Translations under genes and position numbers: made by a program
The notes under the pieces: model-generated
What the model was told of the DNA's origin: nothing
Seen by the model: the letters and a program-made list of their open reading frames with translations, nothing else
Databases searched by the model: none
NCBI GenBank assembly: GCA_964017185.1
Contig: OZ024878.1
Location: 17,239,851-17,303,850, forward strand
Reading direction: 5' to 3'
From: Rugalucina vietnamica
Lineage: Eukaryota > Mollusca > Bivalvia > Lucinida > Lucinidae
DNA length: 64,000 nucleotides
In this document: one piece after another, positions 29,698 to 41,271 of the stretch
Layout of the letters: every line of letters begins with the position of its first letter
How positions within the stretch are numbered: the stretch's first letter is position 1

Positions 29698-30745
29698 CGC
29701 AAATCACAAGAAAATTTGCTGCAGCCCCCCCCCCCCCTCCTTCCAAAAAGGTCAAGTTAGCAGCAAATTTGCTTCACCCAAAAACTGTCACGTTAGCAGA
29801 AATTTTGCTGCAGCGAAAATCGGCCAAGTTAGCAATTTTTGTCGCCGATCGTTTTTGCTTTAGTCTGGATGTTAGGGCTGTAGAAAACAATATTGAATGC
29901 CGAAAACGGAACTTTTCTATCCCACCTAGATCCGAGCTATGGACCCAAAGTCCCTGCCAGCAGCAAATTAGAAAAAAATTTTTTTTTTCGTTTAAGCCTG
30001 GCTGAAAGCGATATTGAAAACGATAACGAACGCCGAAAACAGAAATATTCAATCCCACCTCTGACTCGAGTTATGGACCCAAACTCCCTGTCAGCAGTAA
30101 AGTTGAAAAAATGCATATATCGTTTGAGTCTGGCTGTGAGCGCTATATAAATCAATGACGAATACAGAAAACAGAACATTTCTATCCCAACTGTGATCTG
30201 ATTTATTGGTCCAAGATCCCTGCCAGCAGCAAAAGTGAAAAAAAAAAATTGTGTCGACGATTTTTTTTTTTCATTTCGTTTGGCTGTGGACGCTATATAT
30301 ATAAAAACGATGATGAATGACGAAAACATAACTTTTCTATTCTACCCTTTTAAGTTATAAGTTAAATTTATCATCGACGAATTGTTTCGTTTTAGTCTGG
30401 TTGTAAGCGCTTTAGAAAACGATGAAGAATATCGAACTTTTCAAGACTATCCCACCTATGACCCGAGTTATGGACCCAAATTCCCTGCCAGCAGAAAAGT
30501 GAAAAAAGAGTACAGAAGATTTTTTTACCAGCAGCAAAAGTGATAAATTTGTCATAGGGGGATAGCAAAGTTCTGTTTTCAACATTTTTCATCGTTGTTT
30601 ATAGCCCTCACAACCGGACTAAAGCGAAAATAATCGGCAGCAAAATTTCATCTACATGTAACTTCACCGTTTTCGCTGCAGCAAGTTTGCTGCTAACTTG
30701 AATGTTTTTATGCAACAAATTTTCTGCTAACTTGACAGCGCTCAA
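29698..30745. mobile_element. Candidate TIR element with internal tandem units
   Basis: AAGTTAGCAGCAAATTTGC and TTGCTGCAGCGAAAA at the left are inverted at the right (TTTTCGCTGCAGCAAGTTTG, GCTGCTAACTTG). Between them are about five units of 120-140 bp containing GTTATGGACCCAAA and CCCTGCCAGCAG near 29940, 30070, 30210 and 30470, each followed by a CGTTT(A/G)AGTCTGG-like word. Its exact ends are uncertain. Confidence 0.6.
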
Positions 30746-32505
30746 ATCTTCATTCAATCAATTCCAAAACGGACTATATCTCGTCGGAGTCTTCTATATG
30801 TAAACCACTTCCTGCTGAAGTCCAAGACTAGTCTAGAAAGGAAATTCCACCTCGAGGTAAAATGCAAATAGGAAACCGGAATATCTAGATGGTCACCCAC
30901 CCCCTGGTAGTGGCACCGTTGGGTAGGGTGTGTCTGGTCTTTCGGTCACAATGAGGACGCCATGATTTAGATCCCATGGCGCTCTGGAAAACTGTGATCT
31001 GCTTTTCCGAACGCCTCTTCGTCTTACAACACGGGATAGTGCTTTCGGAGACATGCCCTCGATACGGGATGCAGCTATTTACAATTTATCCACGAAACTG
31101 GTCTTATGGAGTATTTTCATTCTTTAGAAACAAGGAGTATTTATTATTGCTAGATACCCAATAAATTTCTTTGTGAAAGTTACTACACGATGAATAGACA
31201 AAAAGTGTGCTTCAAATTAACCATAGCCCGATGTGAAAAGGCGAAAGTCCATGCACTTTGTATTTTTGAGATTAATTTGAACTAGTAGCCTGCGTATCGG
31301 GATTGTGAGCAATGAATACACAGTTTTAAACTGCATGATGCCACACGCACCTTGACACCGAACAATCATCTTGGCAATCGGGTCTTCGATATGAAATACG
31401 CAAAGTCAAACTACCCATACGAAGGTATGTCCCAGCATTTTCTGAGGCATGGGGCGCTCATAATTATAGCCTAAGGTAGTCTAAAAACATTTTCCGGCCA
31501 AACCTTATAACCAAGCCCGGAAATCGTGTATTAGTCCGGAATCCTCCCCCCCCCCCCCCGTATATGTCGTGAATCAAAAACGTAGAACAGAGTGTCGCAT
31601 TAATGAAATTAAGCCCGAGAAACCTCGTGCACTTTTATCTTCTACGTATGACATTCCAGTGCACGGAAAAAGTGGTAGTACATTGTATCTGTATCATGAG
31701 CGAGAGGATATGGATTTAAGACCTACCTCCGCGTAAATGTGATCTCTTGCCCCAGATGTTCACTTACCCCAATTTCCCTTACCCCAATTTCCCTAAGAAT
31801 CATGTATTCTGTAGCAAACACTCACAGAAAGTAATATGCCAATTCGCATGTGTGGGAGGAATCAATTTGATGCAAGGTACCCATTTAGTAATCTACTTGT
31901 CAAGTCGCAGAATTTGCTTTTATCCGTTCAGCAACGACGTCAGCACATTTTTATACAATCACGACAGGTAGTAATGAATTACATGGTCATGATTAACATA
32001 AAATCTTTGAAATAGTTAAGAAAATATAGCGTTAGTGTGCATGGTAACATCGTAATTTTAGTAAAGTTTTGAAGTGTTTGAAACAACGGCTTTGTTAAAT
32101 GGCACAAATTAAGGATAAATATCTTCTAAATTGGGTTGAGCATTGACTGCGCTAGGTTTCATAGCAATCAACATGCTCATTCAGAACTTATTTTAAAAGA
32201 AAACAAAACTGATGACGTAATTTGTTTACATTTTGGTGTGCATGTATACATTTGCGGTCACATGATTCCCAGCAGTGTTCAAGCTGATACGACAGTTCAG
32301 TAGACACCTAAATTTTAATTTTGCCATTTTTGGGGACGATAGCGCTTTAACCGATGTCGAGTCGTCATCTGCGGCACTAGTTTCAGAGGGGCTGTGAGGA
32401 GCCACTGCAGATGGGAGCAAGTAATGAACACGGGTATCATTGAAAGCTGTCGTACCACGCTTAACGCATGCTTTAATAAATGGTGAAACTTCGAATTTAA
32501 TAAAT
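30746..32505. other. Intergenic, no gene recognised
   Basis: A C run at 31549-31559 and a doubled ACCCCAATTTCCCTT at about 31766-31795. The open frame at 30976-31164 has no recognisable domain. Confidence 0.45.
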
Positions 32506-32739
32506 GAGCCGCCTCGTGGGAAAACCAACAATGTGGTTTCCGAACAGGTCCGACACAAACCGGCCTGCACAAGCACAGAAAAGAGCTAGAAGCTTGAAAT
32601 TTCGGATTTAAGTAGAAGAGGAATTGTACTATCCGAGTAGCGAAAACAAAGGCGCTGATCAGCTTCGCTGTTACCGCGAAGCTGATCTGCGTCTTTGTTT
32701 TCGCCTATGCAGATTGTTGGTTTTCCCATGAGGCGGCTC
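32506..32739 (-). mobile_element. MITE-A copy
   Basis: GAGCCGCCTCGTGGGAAAAC to the inverse end GAGGCGGCTC, AAAT on both sides. One of the best-preserved copies. Confidence 0.88.
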
Positions 32740-34086
32740 AAATGATACAGTTTTCTTGCGTGTGTGGTGTTTATATGTAAAGTTGCTTGGTTTGAAGCAA
32801 GAGAATAGACAGTCTATACAGTCCTTTTATCAGTTGCAAATGAAAACTATTCAGAAACTACAAAAAATGCATAAAATGCCTTGAATTTGATTTCAATGGG
32901 CAATCTGCTATCTCAAAATACTATCGACAGCCGTATCGTACTGATCAATAAACAACCGCCAGCCGTATCAGGGGTCAACGACAGCCGTATCACGCTTTTT
33001 AAAAACGGCAAATAAAATTTGAAGGACGCAACGGGTTGGGGAAATGATTATAGTTTTCAAAGGCTGAATGGATAACGAAATAGTCCAGCTACTTTCGTTT
33101 ATGAGGAATGTTTGCATATGTTGAAAGTAAGGCGGTTCTAATGTGTACCCACAATCTATGTTTTGGAGCAAAAATAAGAAAAACTATGAAAATTTTTCAC
33201 CTAAAAATGTTCAATTTTTAAAGCTAAAAAATTATCTGTATATTGCATGGGCAATTTTTCGTAATGGGCATGTTATATACCATTGTTTACTTAGGACGGT
33301 TGAAAACTTAATTTTCTTATAAAATATTTATGTAAAAGCTGTACACTTTGATAACAATTGCCTGTCACTTTGGTGCACAACACAGTGAAAATGGCAAGTC
33401 CAAACAATGCAAGACAGTCTTGTAAGATGCAAGATTTCAAGCTTCGATAACATTGACTGTATATAGGGTAGACCAAATTTTATGTTAGGTGTAGTCTACT
33501 GAATGATCCGTAATGGAATAATACATTTTTAGTTCAAACTTCCCTGTAGTATAGAAATCAAAGCTTAAGCTGATAGTTATGTCCCAGAAGTTATATTATT
33601 TCGGTTATTATCCATTTATTAACCGATTAAAATCTAATATGTTACAATCAGTGCATATTTTTACATATGAAGATTAAGAAAAAATTATGTTGTAAAAAAT
33701 ACAATAAACAGGCTATATTTCAATAAACAATACTCTAGGGTACAAATAGTAATATATACATACAGCATTAGTTTGTGGTCATGGAAATGTATTTCTCTGA
33801 GAAAGTGACTAAAAACGTGTTCTGAGTCGGTCATTTGGATTGGCTTGTGCGTTTTCGCTGCGTTAAGCCTCTTTCTCACGGTAGCTTAAATCTTTCCACA
33901 TTCAAGGCACCACACAGCCTACGCGGTTTAACTCCACGCTTCCTCTGACCAAAATTGTCGATCAGTGGTGCCGTTGAACTACATGTACGTACAATATCGT
34001 TGTACTGCGTTCAATAAAAGAAGGCTAAATAGCAACACAACAATTCATATTTTACAGTATATACATGTAGTATCAAAATCAAATGT
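32740..34086. other. Intergenic; Foldback-B half at 33127-33277
   Basis: CGACAGCCGTATC occurs twice in 32930-33000 with degenerate relatives. A half Foldback-B follows (AACCGCC-like edge, GTGTACCCACAATCTATG, GCATGGGCA). The rest holds nothing recognised. No clear poly(A) signal for the lectin gene was found close to its stop. Confidence 0.5.
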
Positions 34087-34340
34087 TCATTTTGAGTCAG
34101 ATTCACCCGAGACATCAAATTCACACAGCATATTCAGCTTTGTACTGCATGCCTCTGTCGTCAACTGGTAGCCCTCTCCCTTCATGATAGCCACGCACGA
34201 CTGGTTGGCCCCGTAGGGTTCTCCATACGCCCACATACCGACATGGACCGAGGTCCCGTCTGACCATGCGTACACGTCACTTCCGCCGGTGTTATGATAA
34301 TGAGCTCCAGTCCAAAACCCAACCTCTGATTTTAGATTCG
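34087..34340 (-). CDS. Lectin exon 4, second half of lectin domain
   Basis: Acceptor TTACAG at 34341-34346, stop TGA at 34087-34089. It encodes VGFWTGAHYHNTGGSDVYAW, then WAYGEPYGANQSC and LNMLCEF. Confidence 0.9.
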
Positions 34341-37300
34341 CTGTAAATAGCAAATGGTATCAATTATTATTATTATTAATTATCTTTCCTAATGTAAGGA
34401 AATTATTTCATGTCAAATGCCAAGTATTACGTGGGTCATTCAAAAAGTAATAAAATTTTGATTATAAATTTGTGTTTGAACAACTTCTTTAAGTTTGACA
34501 TATTTGTCTTGAAACATAAATTGAAATCGCTCTATGCGAGACGGTTCAACGGCTAGCCACATGCTCGACTCCCTGTTGCCTAACAACAATAGAATATTGG
34601 CCACGACTCTAAAAGCCGTCACCATGGTAACAAAACCAAATTAAATGAATTCACTTTCTTTTCTCTCTTCGAACTCGAAATTGTTTGGTTAAGTATTGTT
34701 TGGTTAAGTATACTTAATTCTTTTTATTGGCCCGAAATTTTGTTTTACGGCGACGCGTCAGGGATCAACCATGGTTTTCAGTGTTCAAACATTCGATGGA
34801 TCATGAGGGAGGCGTTCGAACACAAGACCCAATGCCTCGTGTTCAAACCCCATCCAAAACATAGTTGATCGCTGTTTTTGCTTTTTTCACTCTTATAAAC
34901 TTAAAATCTCTTGAAAATTACATAAACAACGCGAAAAACTCACCGAAAACCGAGGAGCTACTTCAGCCTCGGTCATTTTGTTTCTATGGAACACAGTGAT
35001 GTCACGTCACATTGACCAATGACGTCGACAGATTTTAGCCGAAGCCCATAATCAAACGGCACGTGAATTCCATGACTTGAACATGGGTTTTGCTGTTTGT
35101 GCACGGCTTTTGACCTTATTGAAAACGGGTTCAAACAGCTATGAGCACAGATATCAATGCAAGTGTTCTGTATAAATGCATAGGCGTGTTGTCGTAATGA
35201 TTTTAGATACATGATATCTTAAAGATATTGTCATTGTCATTAGCCAACTTACTGTATGGGTCATAGAAAGCATAGTACATCTCCAAATGTTTCATCACCG
35301 TTTCCATCTCAACCAAAGTACCCCCAACAGCGGCACAACTGTCCTTGGCTTGACTCTGGCTAAGCGTATTGTTTTGGACAGTATACAAGCATATTCCTAG
35401 ATCAGAGACGTATTCAGCTTCTGGTTTTGGACAGGTACTATTTCCAGATGCAGGTGGCAATGGTGTTGGTGGAGGTAACGGTTCTGGTGGTTCTGCTGGT
35501 GGCTGTGGTATATCAGACTCAGAATGATTGTGTCCAGCGGAGGAGGACTCGATGCCTGTGGCTGAAATGACATCAGGATATCATTTCCGTGTAATGTATA
35601 CCCCCTTATATCCCACTATTACATAACGGGGGTATGTAGGGGTATTCCTACTTTTCTTATTTTTGCTTCAAAACTAAGATGGTGGTTAGTCGTTAGAACT
35701 GCCTCGACGGGCGGTTCTCTAAGTGCTCTATCGTGTATCCCACGATCGATGTTTTGGGCAAAAATAAGAAAAACAAATAAATAAAAAAAATCCAATGTAA
35801 TTTTCAACGTTTTTACAGCTGAAAAAATGTTACATGGGCAAAATTTCATAATACCTTTGATTAATATTGCTCTATAGTCCCCACACACGTCGAATTTACA
35901 TTTTGATAAAGTAAATACATTTGTACATGTCAATATTTGTGCACACACCACAATTTGTGCATACACAGAAGAGTGTCTTTGGAAACCGTTTGAACGGGCT
36001 GTAAATTAGTTTGGAAATACAGGTAGCAAGACCCCCCATCCGCATTAATGATTATTTTTCAAGGTGGGCTCTTGCGCCTGTGTTTTCAATAATCATTTAT
36101 GTTGAAGCTGGAAACCAAAGCTGAGAAACACATGGTACTGAATGTGTGACGCACAATGAAATTCTGGCCGAAGTTGAGGTGAGAAATTCGAGTTTTCTTC
36201 TCTAGCGTTTACTCTATTGACTGATAGATAGGTCCAGGCAGTGCAGAAATTGAACATTATTGATGGAACTTAACATAAGGAATCCAGGTTATTTTGTTTT
36301 TGCAAACACTTAAGAAAAATGAACACATCTAATTTAGTACTTTCATCATAATAACATTGAAGTGTTTGCGAAAACGGAATAACCGGGATTTCTTTTTTAA
36401 CTTCCTTTCAATAAATGTCCAATTTCTGCTTTGAATGCACCTATCTATCAGTAGAGTAAACGCTTCGGAGAAAACTCGAAAATCTAACCTCATTTAGGTT
36501 AGTCACCGATCATTTATCGGCTCGTATGTATATAATACCACGTGATTACGGTAACAGATATAATCCTTGCATTTTTTATTGTCACCTCCCCGTGACCGAC
36601 TGAATCCTGTTTTAACTGTTTAGTTAACGGAACACGGATCCGAACTTATATGACCTTTGCCACGACATGTTTACAAAATGGCATTATAATGTTATATTTG
36701 CAAAAATAGTGAACAACTTACCGAAATAATACTCAAACCCGGTAACGTTGGTAAAGGTGGCGCCGTGGAGTACACCCCGATGCATGCAGGACCTGTGTTC
36801 TCCACCATAGAACAGTGACCCGCAGCCACCAATTCCGGCACATGATATCGCGCAGGACAGTAATGATACACCGGTTACGTCGGGGTCTTTGTCAGGATCA
36901 TCCAAAACGTTCTCTTTTTTAGTATCTTTCCTGAACTGACGAAAAACTGGCGGAGTGGCTAGAATATAGCGAAATTAATTTTGTTTTCATAGTTTTATGG
37001 TTTGAAATAAAAGAATACAATAGAAAAATTAATGCATATACTTAAAACAAGTATGTCATCTTTGATTTCATAATAGTGGCCATGTTACGAAAAATAAAAT
37101 ACTCAGCATGTAGATGAATTTTATTTACAGTATAATTGGAGGTACCTTGTTGGACACATTCGGCATGAAAAGCATGCTATCAGTTCAAAGTCTTCTGAGG
37201 TTTCTAGAAAACGCCAGGGAAACACGTTCCCTTGACCTGATGATTCAAAGTAAATTTGGGTGTTGAATAGTTTTATTACTAATTGAGCCTGTGCGTGAGA

Positions 37301-37613
37301 AAACCAATAATTTACATATGCAAAAAACAAAGACGCAGATCAGCTGTGCAGTAACTGCACAGCTGATCAGTGCCTTTGTTTTCGGATAGGACAATTCCTC
37401 TTCTACCTATATCCTAAGTTTCAAGCTTCTAGCTTTATTCGGTGATTGTACAGCCTGGTTTGTGAACCCAAATTGTTGGTTTTCTCACGAACAGGCTCAT
37501 TATTATAATAATGCTGAATGTCATAATGTGCTTATAAATGCACTCAACTTACCGTGGACACAGAAGAGCGACATCATAACAACCAGTACAAGTTTGAAAA
37601 CTACTGGCTCCAT
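34087..37613 (-). CDS. Secreted PAN-like / C-type-lectin protein, four exons, complete
   Basis: CDS segments on the minus strand are 37553-37613, 36722-36958, 35253-35561 and 34087-34340, all joined in phase 1, giving 286 residues. Residues 1-20 are a signal peptide (MEPVVFKLVLVVMMSLFCVH). Residues 21-99 form a Cys-rich segment (LSCAISCAGIGGCGS, CMHRG) resembling a PAN/apple fold. About 100-135 is a Pro-rich linker. About 136-286 is a C-type-lectin domain split between exons 3 and 4, with WTGAHY, EPYGANQSCVAI, ACSTKLNMLCE and Cys spacing of the fold. The sugar-binding EPN is EPY and WND is absent, so canonical calcium-dependent mannose binding is unlikely. Probably extracellular; the ligand is unknown. 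Many bivalve lectins serve immunity or feeding, but nothing here shows which. Confidence 0.88.
35253..35561 (-). CDS. Lectin exon 3, linker and first half of lectin domain
   Basis: Acceptor TTTCAG, donor GTAAGT. The 103 codons begin with Ser/His-rich then Pro-rich linker (PQPPAEPPEPLPPP), followed by STCPKPEA, GICLYTV and KDSCAAVGGTLVEM. Confidence 0.87.
35600..35858 (-). mobile_element. Foldback-B copy
   Basis: In lectin intron 2. CCCCCTTATATCCCAC at the left, a decayed central palindrome (AACTGCCTCG, CACGATCGATGTTTTGG), ATGGGCAAAATTTCATAAT at the right. Confidence 0.7.
36172..36496. repeat. Inverted-repeat element, arms about 95 bp
   Basis: ATTCGAGTTTTCT, AGCGTTTACTCTA and TGATAGATAGGT on the left are inverted on the right around a 130-bp centre. 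In lectin intron 2. It looks like a MITE of an unnamed type. Confidence 0.65.
36722..36958 (-). CDS. Lectin exon 2, PAN-like domain
   Basis: Acceptor TTCTAG at 36959-36964, donor GTAAGT. The 79 codons hold six Cys (SCAISC, GGC, SC and others) and end FEYYF. Confidence 0.85.
37285..37498 (+). mobile_element. MITE-A copy
   Basis: GAGCCTGTGC to ACAGGCTC in lectin intron 1, 55 bp from the exon 1 donor. The core carries an intact but altered palindrome (GCTGTGCAGTAACTGCACAGC), changed on both sides. Confidence 0.8.
37553..37613 (-). CDS. Lectin exon 1, signal peptide
   Basis: ATG at 37611-37613, donor GTAAGT after 37553. It encodes the hydrophobic leader and ends in phase 1. Confidence 0.85.
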
Positions 37614-38834
37614 TGTACTTAGTACCCCTTTCACAATCGTTTCAGCTTCTACAATTCCAGTCTATTTTGCCGTCTTTCGTACAGTTTTTCTTCAGTTTTT
37701 CTTCAGCACTCGTTTTGTAAATTCTTGTAAGGGGAGGCTACTTCCTTTTTAAAATGAGGAGTTTCTTCTTTGAACTATTTATCAATTGTGTTTATAATTC
37801 TGAACATTCAAATACATGTAGCGGCCTTTATCTAATGGAAAACATAAACAATATTCAGAACTTTGTGACTACATTCCCGTCCAAACGATGACCGATATTA
37901 TATGGCCAATGCCTATTCATTGATGTACATGTATTCCCATGTGGGAAATTTAAAATTTTATATTGGAATTAGATTTAAATCTAGAATTGTAGTCATAAAC
38001 TTGGCTGATTAATGATTAATGGGCAGAATCATGCTTCCAGCAAATTGATATTGTAAGACCATTGGGCCCCGGGCATTGGACCTACTTTTAAGATCTAAGA
38101 TAAAGTCAAACCCAAATACAAGTAAGCCAATTTCCCAACTCTGCTTCCGTACTATATACGCTTTTTGGCAAAGACTGCAGGCCGAACAAAAAACCAGAAC
38201 AATTTGATAGGTGAGATAAAACATAATACTGACGCTGTAAAGAAGCGTGTTATTTTTTATTTTATTTTATTTTTCATTTCTTTATACATCCCCTATGATA
38301 TACAACTTTGTAGTTTTATGTATGAGGTACTGTATATACAATAACATGTACTATAATTATATATATAAATGTACAGTGCATATGATCAGACGAACTATTG
38401 CGACTTATTGTTTACTGTTAGAACCGCCTCATAGACTGTTACAACAGACATAAGAATAATGTTTCAGCAATATAAACTTTTTATACGACAATAATTTGAA
38501 AATAAGTAGCGACATGTCCATATTGTAAGAATGTGTGTTTTTGTTTTTTTTTTCATCACTTTCGGAAATTCTATAGACTTAAATTTATTTTCAGGTTAAC
38601 TTTCGCATTTTAGCTGCTGGTTACCAGCTTCATAAATTCAGTATTTGGCATACAGGTTACCAGTAATCTCCTTGAAAATAGGGTTCCAAAAATTCATCGT
38701 GAAAAAAATGCTGAATAAATGTCAATCAGAGTTGTGTCGGAATTACATTCAAATTGACTGCCTATGAGATTCTGTCCATGAACACCTAAAATTACCAAAT
38801 TAAAAATTTCATGAGAAAAATTTTGACATTTTAA
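37614..38834. other. Intergenic upstream of the lectin gene
   Basis: AT-rich sequence with no recognisable promoter element, gene or repeat. Confidence 0.4.
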
Positions 38835-39215
38835 ACATTGACATTTCAAAACACTGATTGTGGGTGCATACAATCTATGAGTACCCACAATCTACGTTTT
38901 GGATAAAAATGAGAAAAATAGGTATACCCCTGTAGAAACTAGTTCTAATAAAAGTGGGCATAAGGGGGTAAATATTACATGTATATGGACATGTCGTGTT
39001 TGCAAACGTTGCTTTTGCCCCATTACGAAAACATGCCCATATGATATACAGTAATTTTTTCAGGTCAAAAATCGATAATTTTCAGAGGAGGCGGTTCTAA
39101 CGAGTACCCACAATCTATGTTTTGGAGCAAAAATAAGAAAAATAGCTATACCCCGCATACCCCAGTTTAGTGGGGTTTAAGGGGGTATACATTTCACGGA
39201 CATGTTTTCCTGATG
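38835..39215 (+). mobile_element. Two adjoining Foldback-B pieces
   Basis: The first (38835-38995) has GATTGTGGGTGCATA and ATGAGTACCCACAATC. The second (39018-39215) starts with CGAAAACATGCCCAT, lacks one inner arm, and ends TTTTCCTGATG. Confidence 0.7.
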
Positions 39216-39295
39216 TCACATAAAGGTGACGATCGAGGGTTCAAATTTCACAGGATTTGTTTAATGCAATTCTGCGATAAATGTCAATCAAAAAT

Positions 39296-39528
39296 GAGCC
39301 GCCGCATGGGAAAACCAACAATCGGCATAGGCAAAAACAAAGGCGCGGATCCGCTTTGCAGTAACTGCGAAGCTGATCAGCGCCTTTGATTTCGCTACAC
39401 GGATAGTACAATTCCTTTCTTCCTAAATCCAAAATTTCCAGCCTCTATCCATCTTCTGTGACTGTACAGGCGGGTTTATGTCGGACCTGGTAGGAACCAA
39501 AATTGTTGTTTTTCTCACGCACAGGCTC
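39296..39528 (+). mobile_element. MITE-A copy
   Basis: GAGCCGCCGC to ACAGGCTC with AAAT on both sides. AAATGTCAATCA also occurs on both flanks and again near 38717, so that longer match is a local duplication and not the TSD. Confidence 0.8.
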
Positions 39529-39811
39529 AAATGTCAATCAGAACTGTGTTAGAATGGTAGAATTGGACGATGCCAGAGATGGCGTGGAACCGGCTGCTGA
39601 TCCTTTTTGTATCGCATCAACTTCTGGGTTTTCCCCGGCTTTCTTTTTCGGTACGTCAATCACCACTTCTGTAACAACAAATACATAAAAAGTTGAAAAT
39701 AGGCAATGACCAGGAGGAAATGGGTAAAATCCACCATCGGGGAAACAATCAGTTGGCAATCAGAAAATATAACGTACTCTAGGTTGAGTAAGCAGCTATT
39801 TCCCATCAGAA

Positions 39812-40083
39812 AAACATGCCCCCATCATACCCCACTTTTATATAGTAAAACTGAGGTTTACTGGGGTATACCTATTTTTCTTACTTTTGCTCCAAAGCAT
39901 AAATTGTGGGTACTTGTTAGAACCGCCTCGCCGAGGCGGTTCTAACGAGTATCCACAATCTATTTTTTGGAGCAAAAATAAGAAAAATAAAAATAATAAT
40001 AAAAAAAAAAATTCAGCTGAAAATTTTTCAAAATTTAAAGCTCAAATATCTCTGTTTATTACATGGGTAAGTTTTCGTAATGA
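39812..40083 (-). mobile_element. Foldback-B copy, well preserved
   Basis: Left end AAAACATGCCCCCATC and CCCCACTTTTATATAG. The centre is AGAACCGCCTCGCCGAGGCG with flanking arms. The right end is TTACATGGGTAAGTTTTCGT. Confidence 0.85.
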
Positions 40084-40694
40084 CTATCATCATTCAAGAA
40101 GCACCTAAAAAAATATTTGGCAATTATGCGAACTTACATAACGGAAGTTGACAATCAAGTCACCAATGCTTAAGTTGTTTCATTTTTGTAGAATTAGGCA
40201 CATTCTTAAATCCAAATTGGGGTTAAGCCTTAACGTTGTTGTTGTTGTTGTGTTTTTCCCTTTATCTTATTTATTTTTGCAACAATGAAAAATGGTACGC
40301 AGCTCTGCATTCTGTACGCAGCTCTGCATTACGTTTTTTTTTTTCGCAAAATATTGGGCAAATCAACTGTACTGTAAAACTGACGTATCATAAAGTGGCG
40401 TGTTTATTTATTCGTTAAATTTATTTATAGATTTTTATTCATTCATGTAGTTAATTTATGAGTCTTTAACTCAAGGCAATTTAAATTAAAAAGGTATTTG
40501 GTTGTGAGGACCCTCCATTGCATGCATTCCAATACCCTCTGAATTCTAGCTTTTGATTTTCATAATACAAGATATAAACCATGTAACAAATCACCACAAC
40601 CATCTAAATTGTAAAACCATAAAATGCCCTGTCTGCTTCTAGTAAAGGTCTAGTACCCAGATATCAACAATCCCAGAAATTTTAAGTAAGAATT

Positions 40695-40743
<49 letters not shown>

Positions 40744-41174
40744 TATCACCATCAAACATGAATAAAAAAAAACACATGCATTTGATTTCAAAACCTTTGC
40801 CCAACTATAAATTTCATCGAGCAACATAAAATTTGTATAATTATGTAAACGTGTATCTGGATTTTTTTTTCTTTTGAACCAAATTATCGTGCGTGTGTGT
40901 GTTTTATAAAATATGAAATACGACTGAATCAAATTTTTTGTTACTCGAAAGCCCTGTCCCGAAACTGAATTCATGCAAATTGCTATTACCATCGTAAAGG
41001 TGCATAACTGAAAAAATACAATAAATGAAATACGGTCGCAAAGATCGTCTTTTGATTCAGAAGAAAGCGGACTTCACATTTCTTTCGAACATACAGACAA
41101 ATTATAATAACATTCGGGGTTGTATTTTGTCGACATTAATACATGTAAACGCAAGACACACGTGCATATTAACT
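40084..41174. other. 3' flank of AMT; (GA)n at 40698-40741
   Basis: The GA microsatellite is uninterrupted. A GTTGTTGTTGTTG run lies at 40237-40250. No gene recognised. Confidence 0.5.
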
Positions 41175-41180
41175 TTTATT
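41175..41180 (-). terminator. AMT poly(A) signal
   Basis: AATAAA on the minus strand, 72 bases past the TAA of exon 11. Confidence 0.6.
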
Positions 41181-41251
41181 AGAACACCCATGCCTTTTTA
41201 TGTTGAAAGTTGCAAGACCGCACTTTGAACACTGCTGCATCAACAGAACTT

Positions 41252-41271
41252 TTAAACATGTTGGTATAGAG
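41252..41271 (-). CDS. AMT: AMT exon 11, end of CDS
   Basis: After a T-rich acceptor (TTTTTCAG) the frame gives ALYQHV then TAA. The alternative is read-through of exon 10 without splicing, which stays open to about 41179. Confidence 0.6.

Noticed and set aside
32226..32576. Minus-strand open frames near 32.3 kb
   Set aside because: They overlap a MITE-A end and show no domain.
39270..39540. 12-bp target duplication AAATGTCAATCA around a MITE-A copy
   Set aside because: Other copies have 4-bp duplications and the 12-mer also occurs at about 38717, so it is a local repeat.
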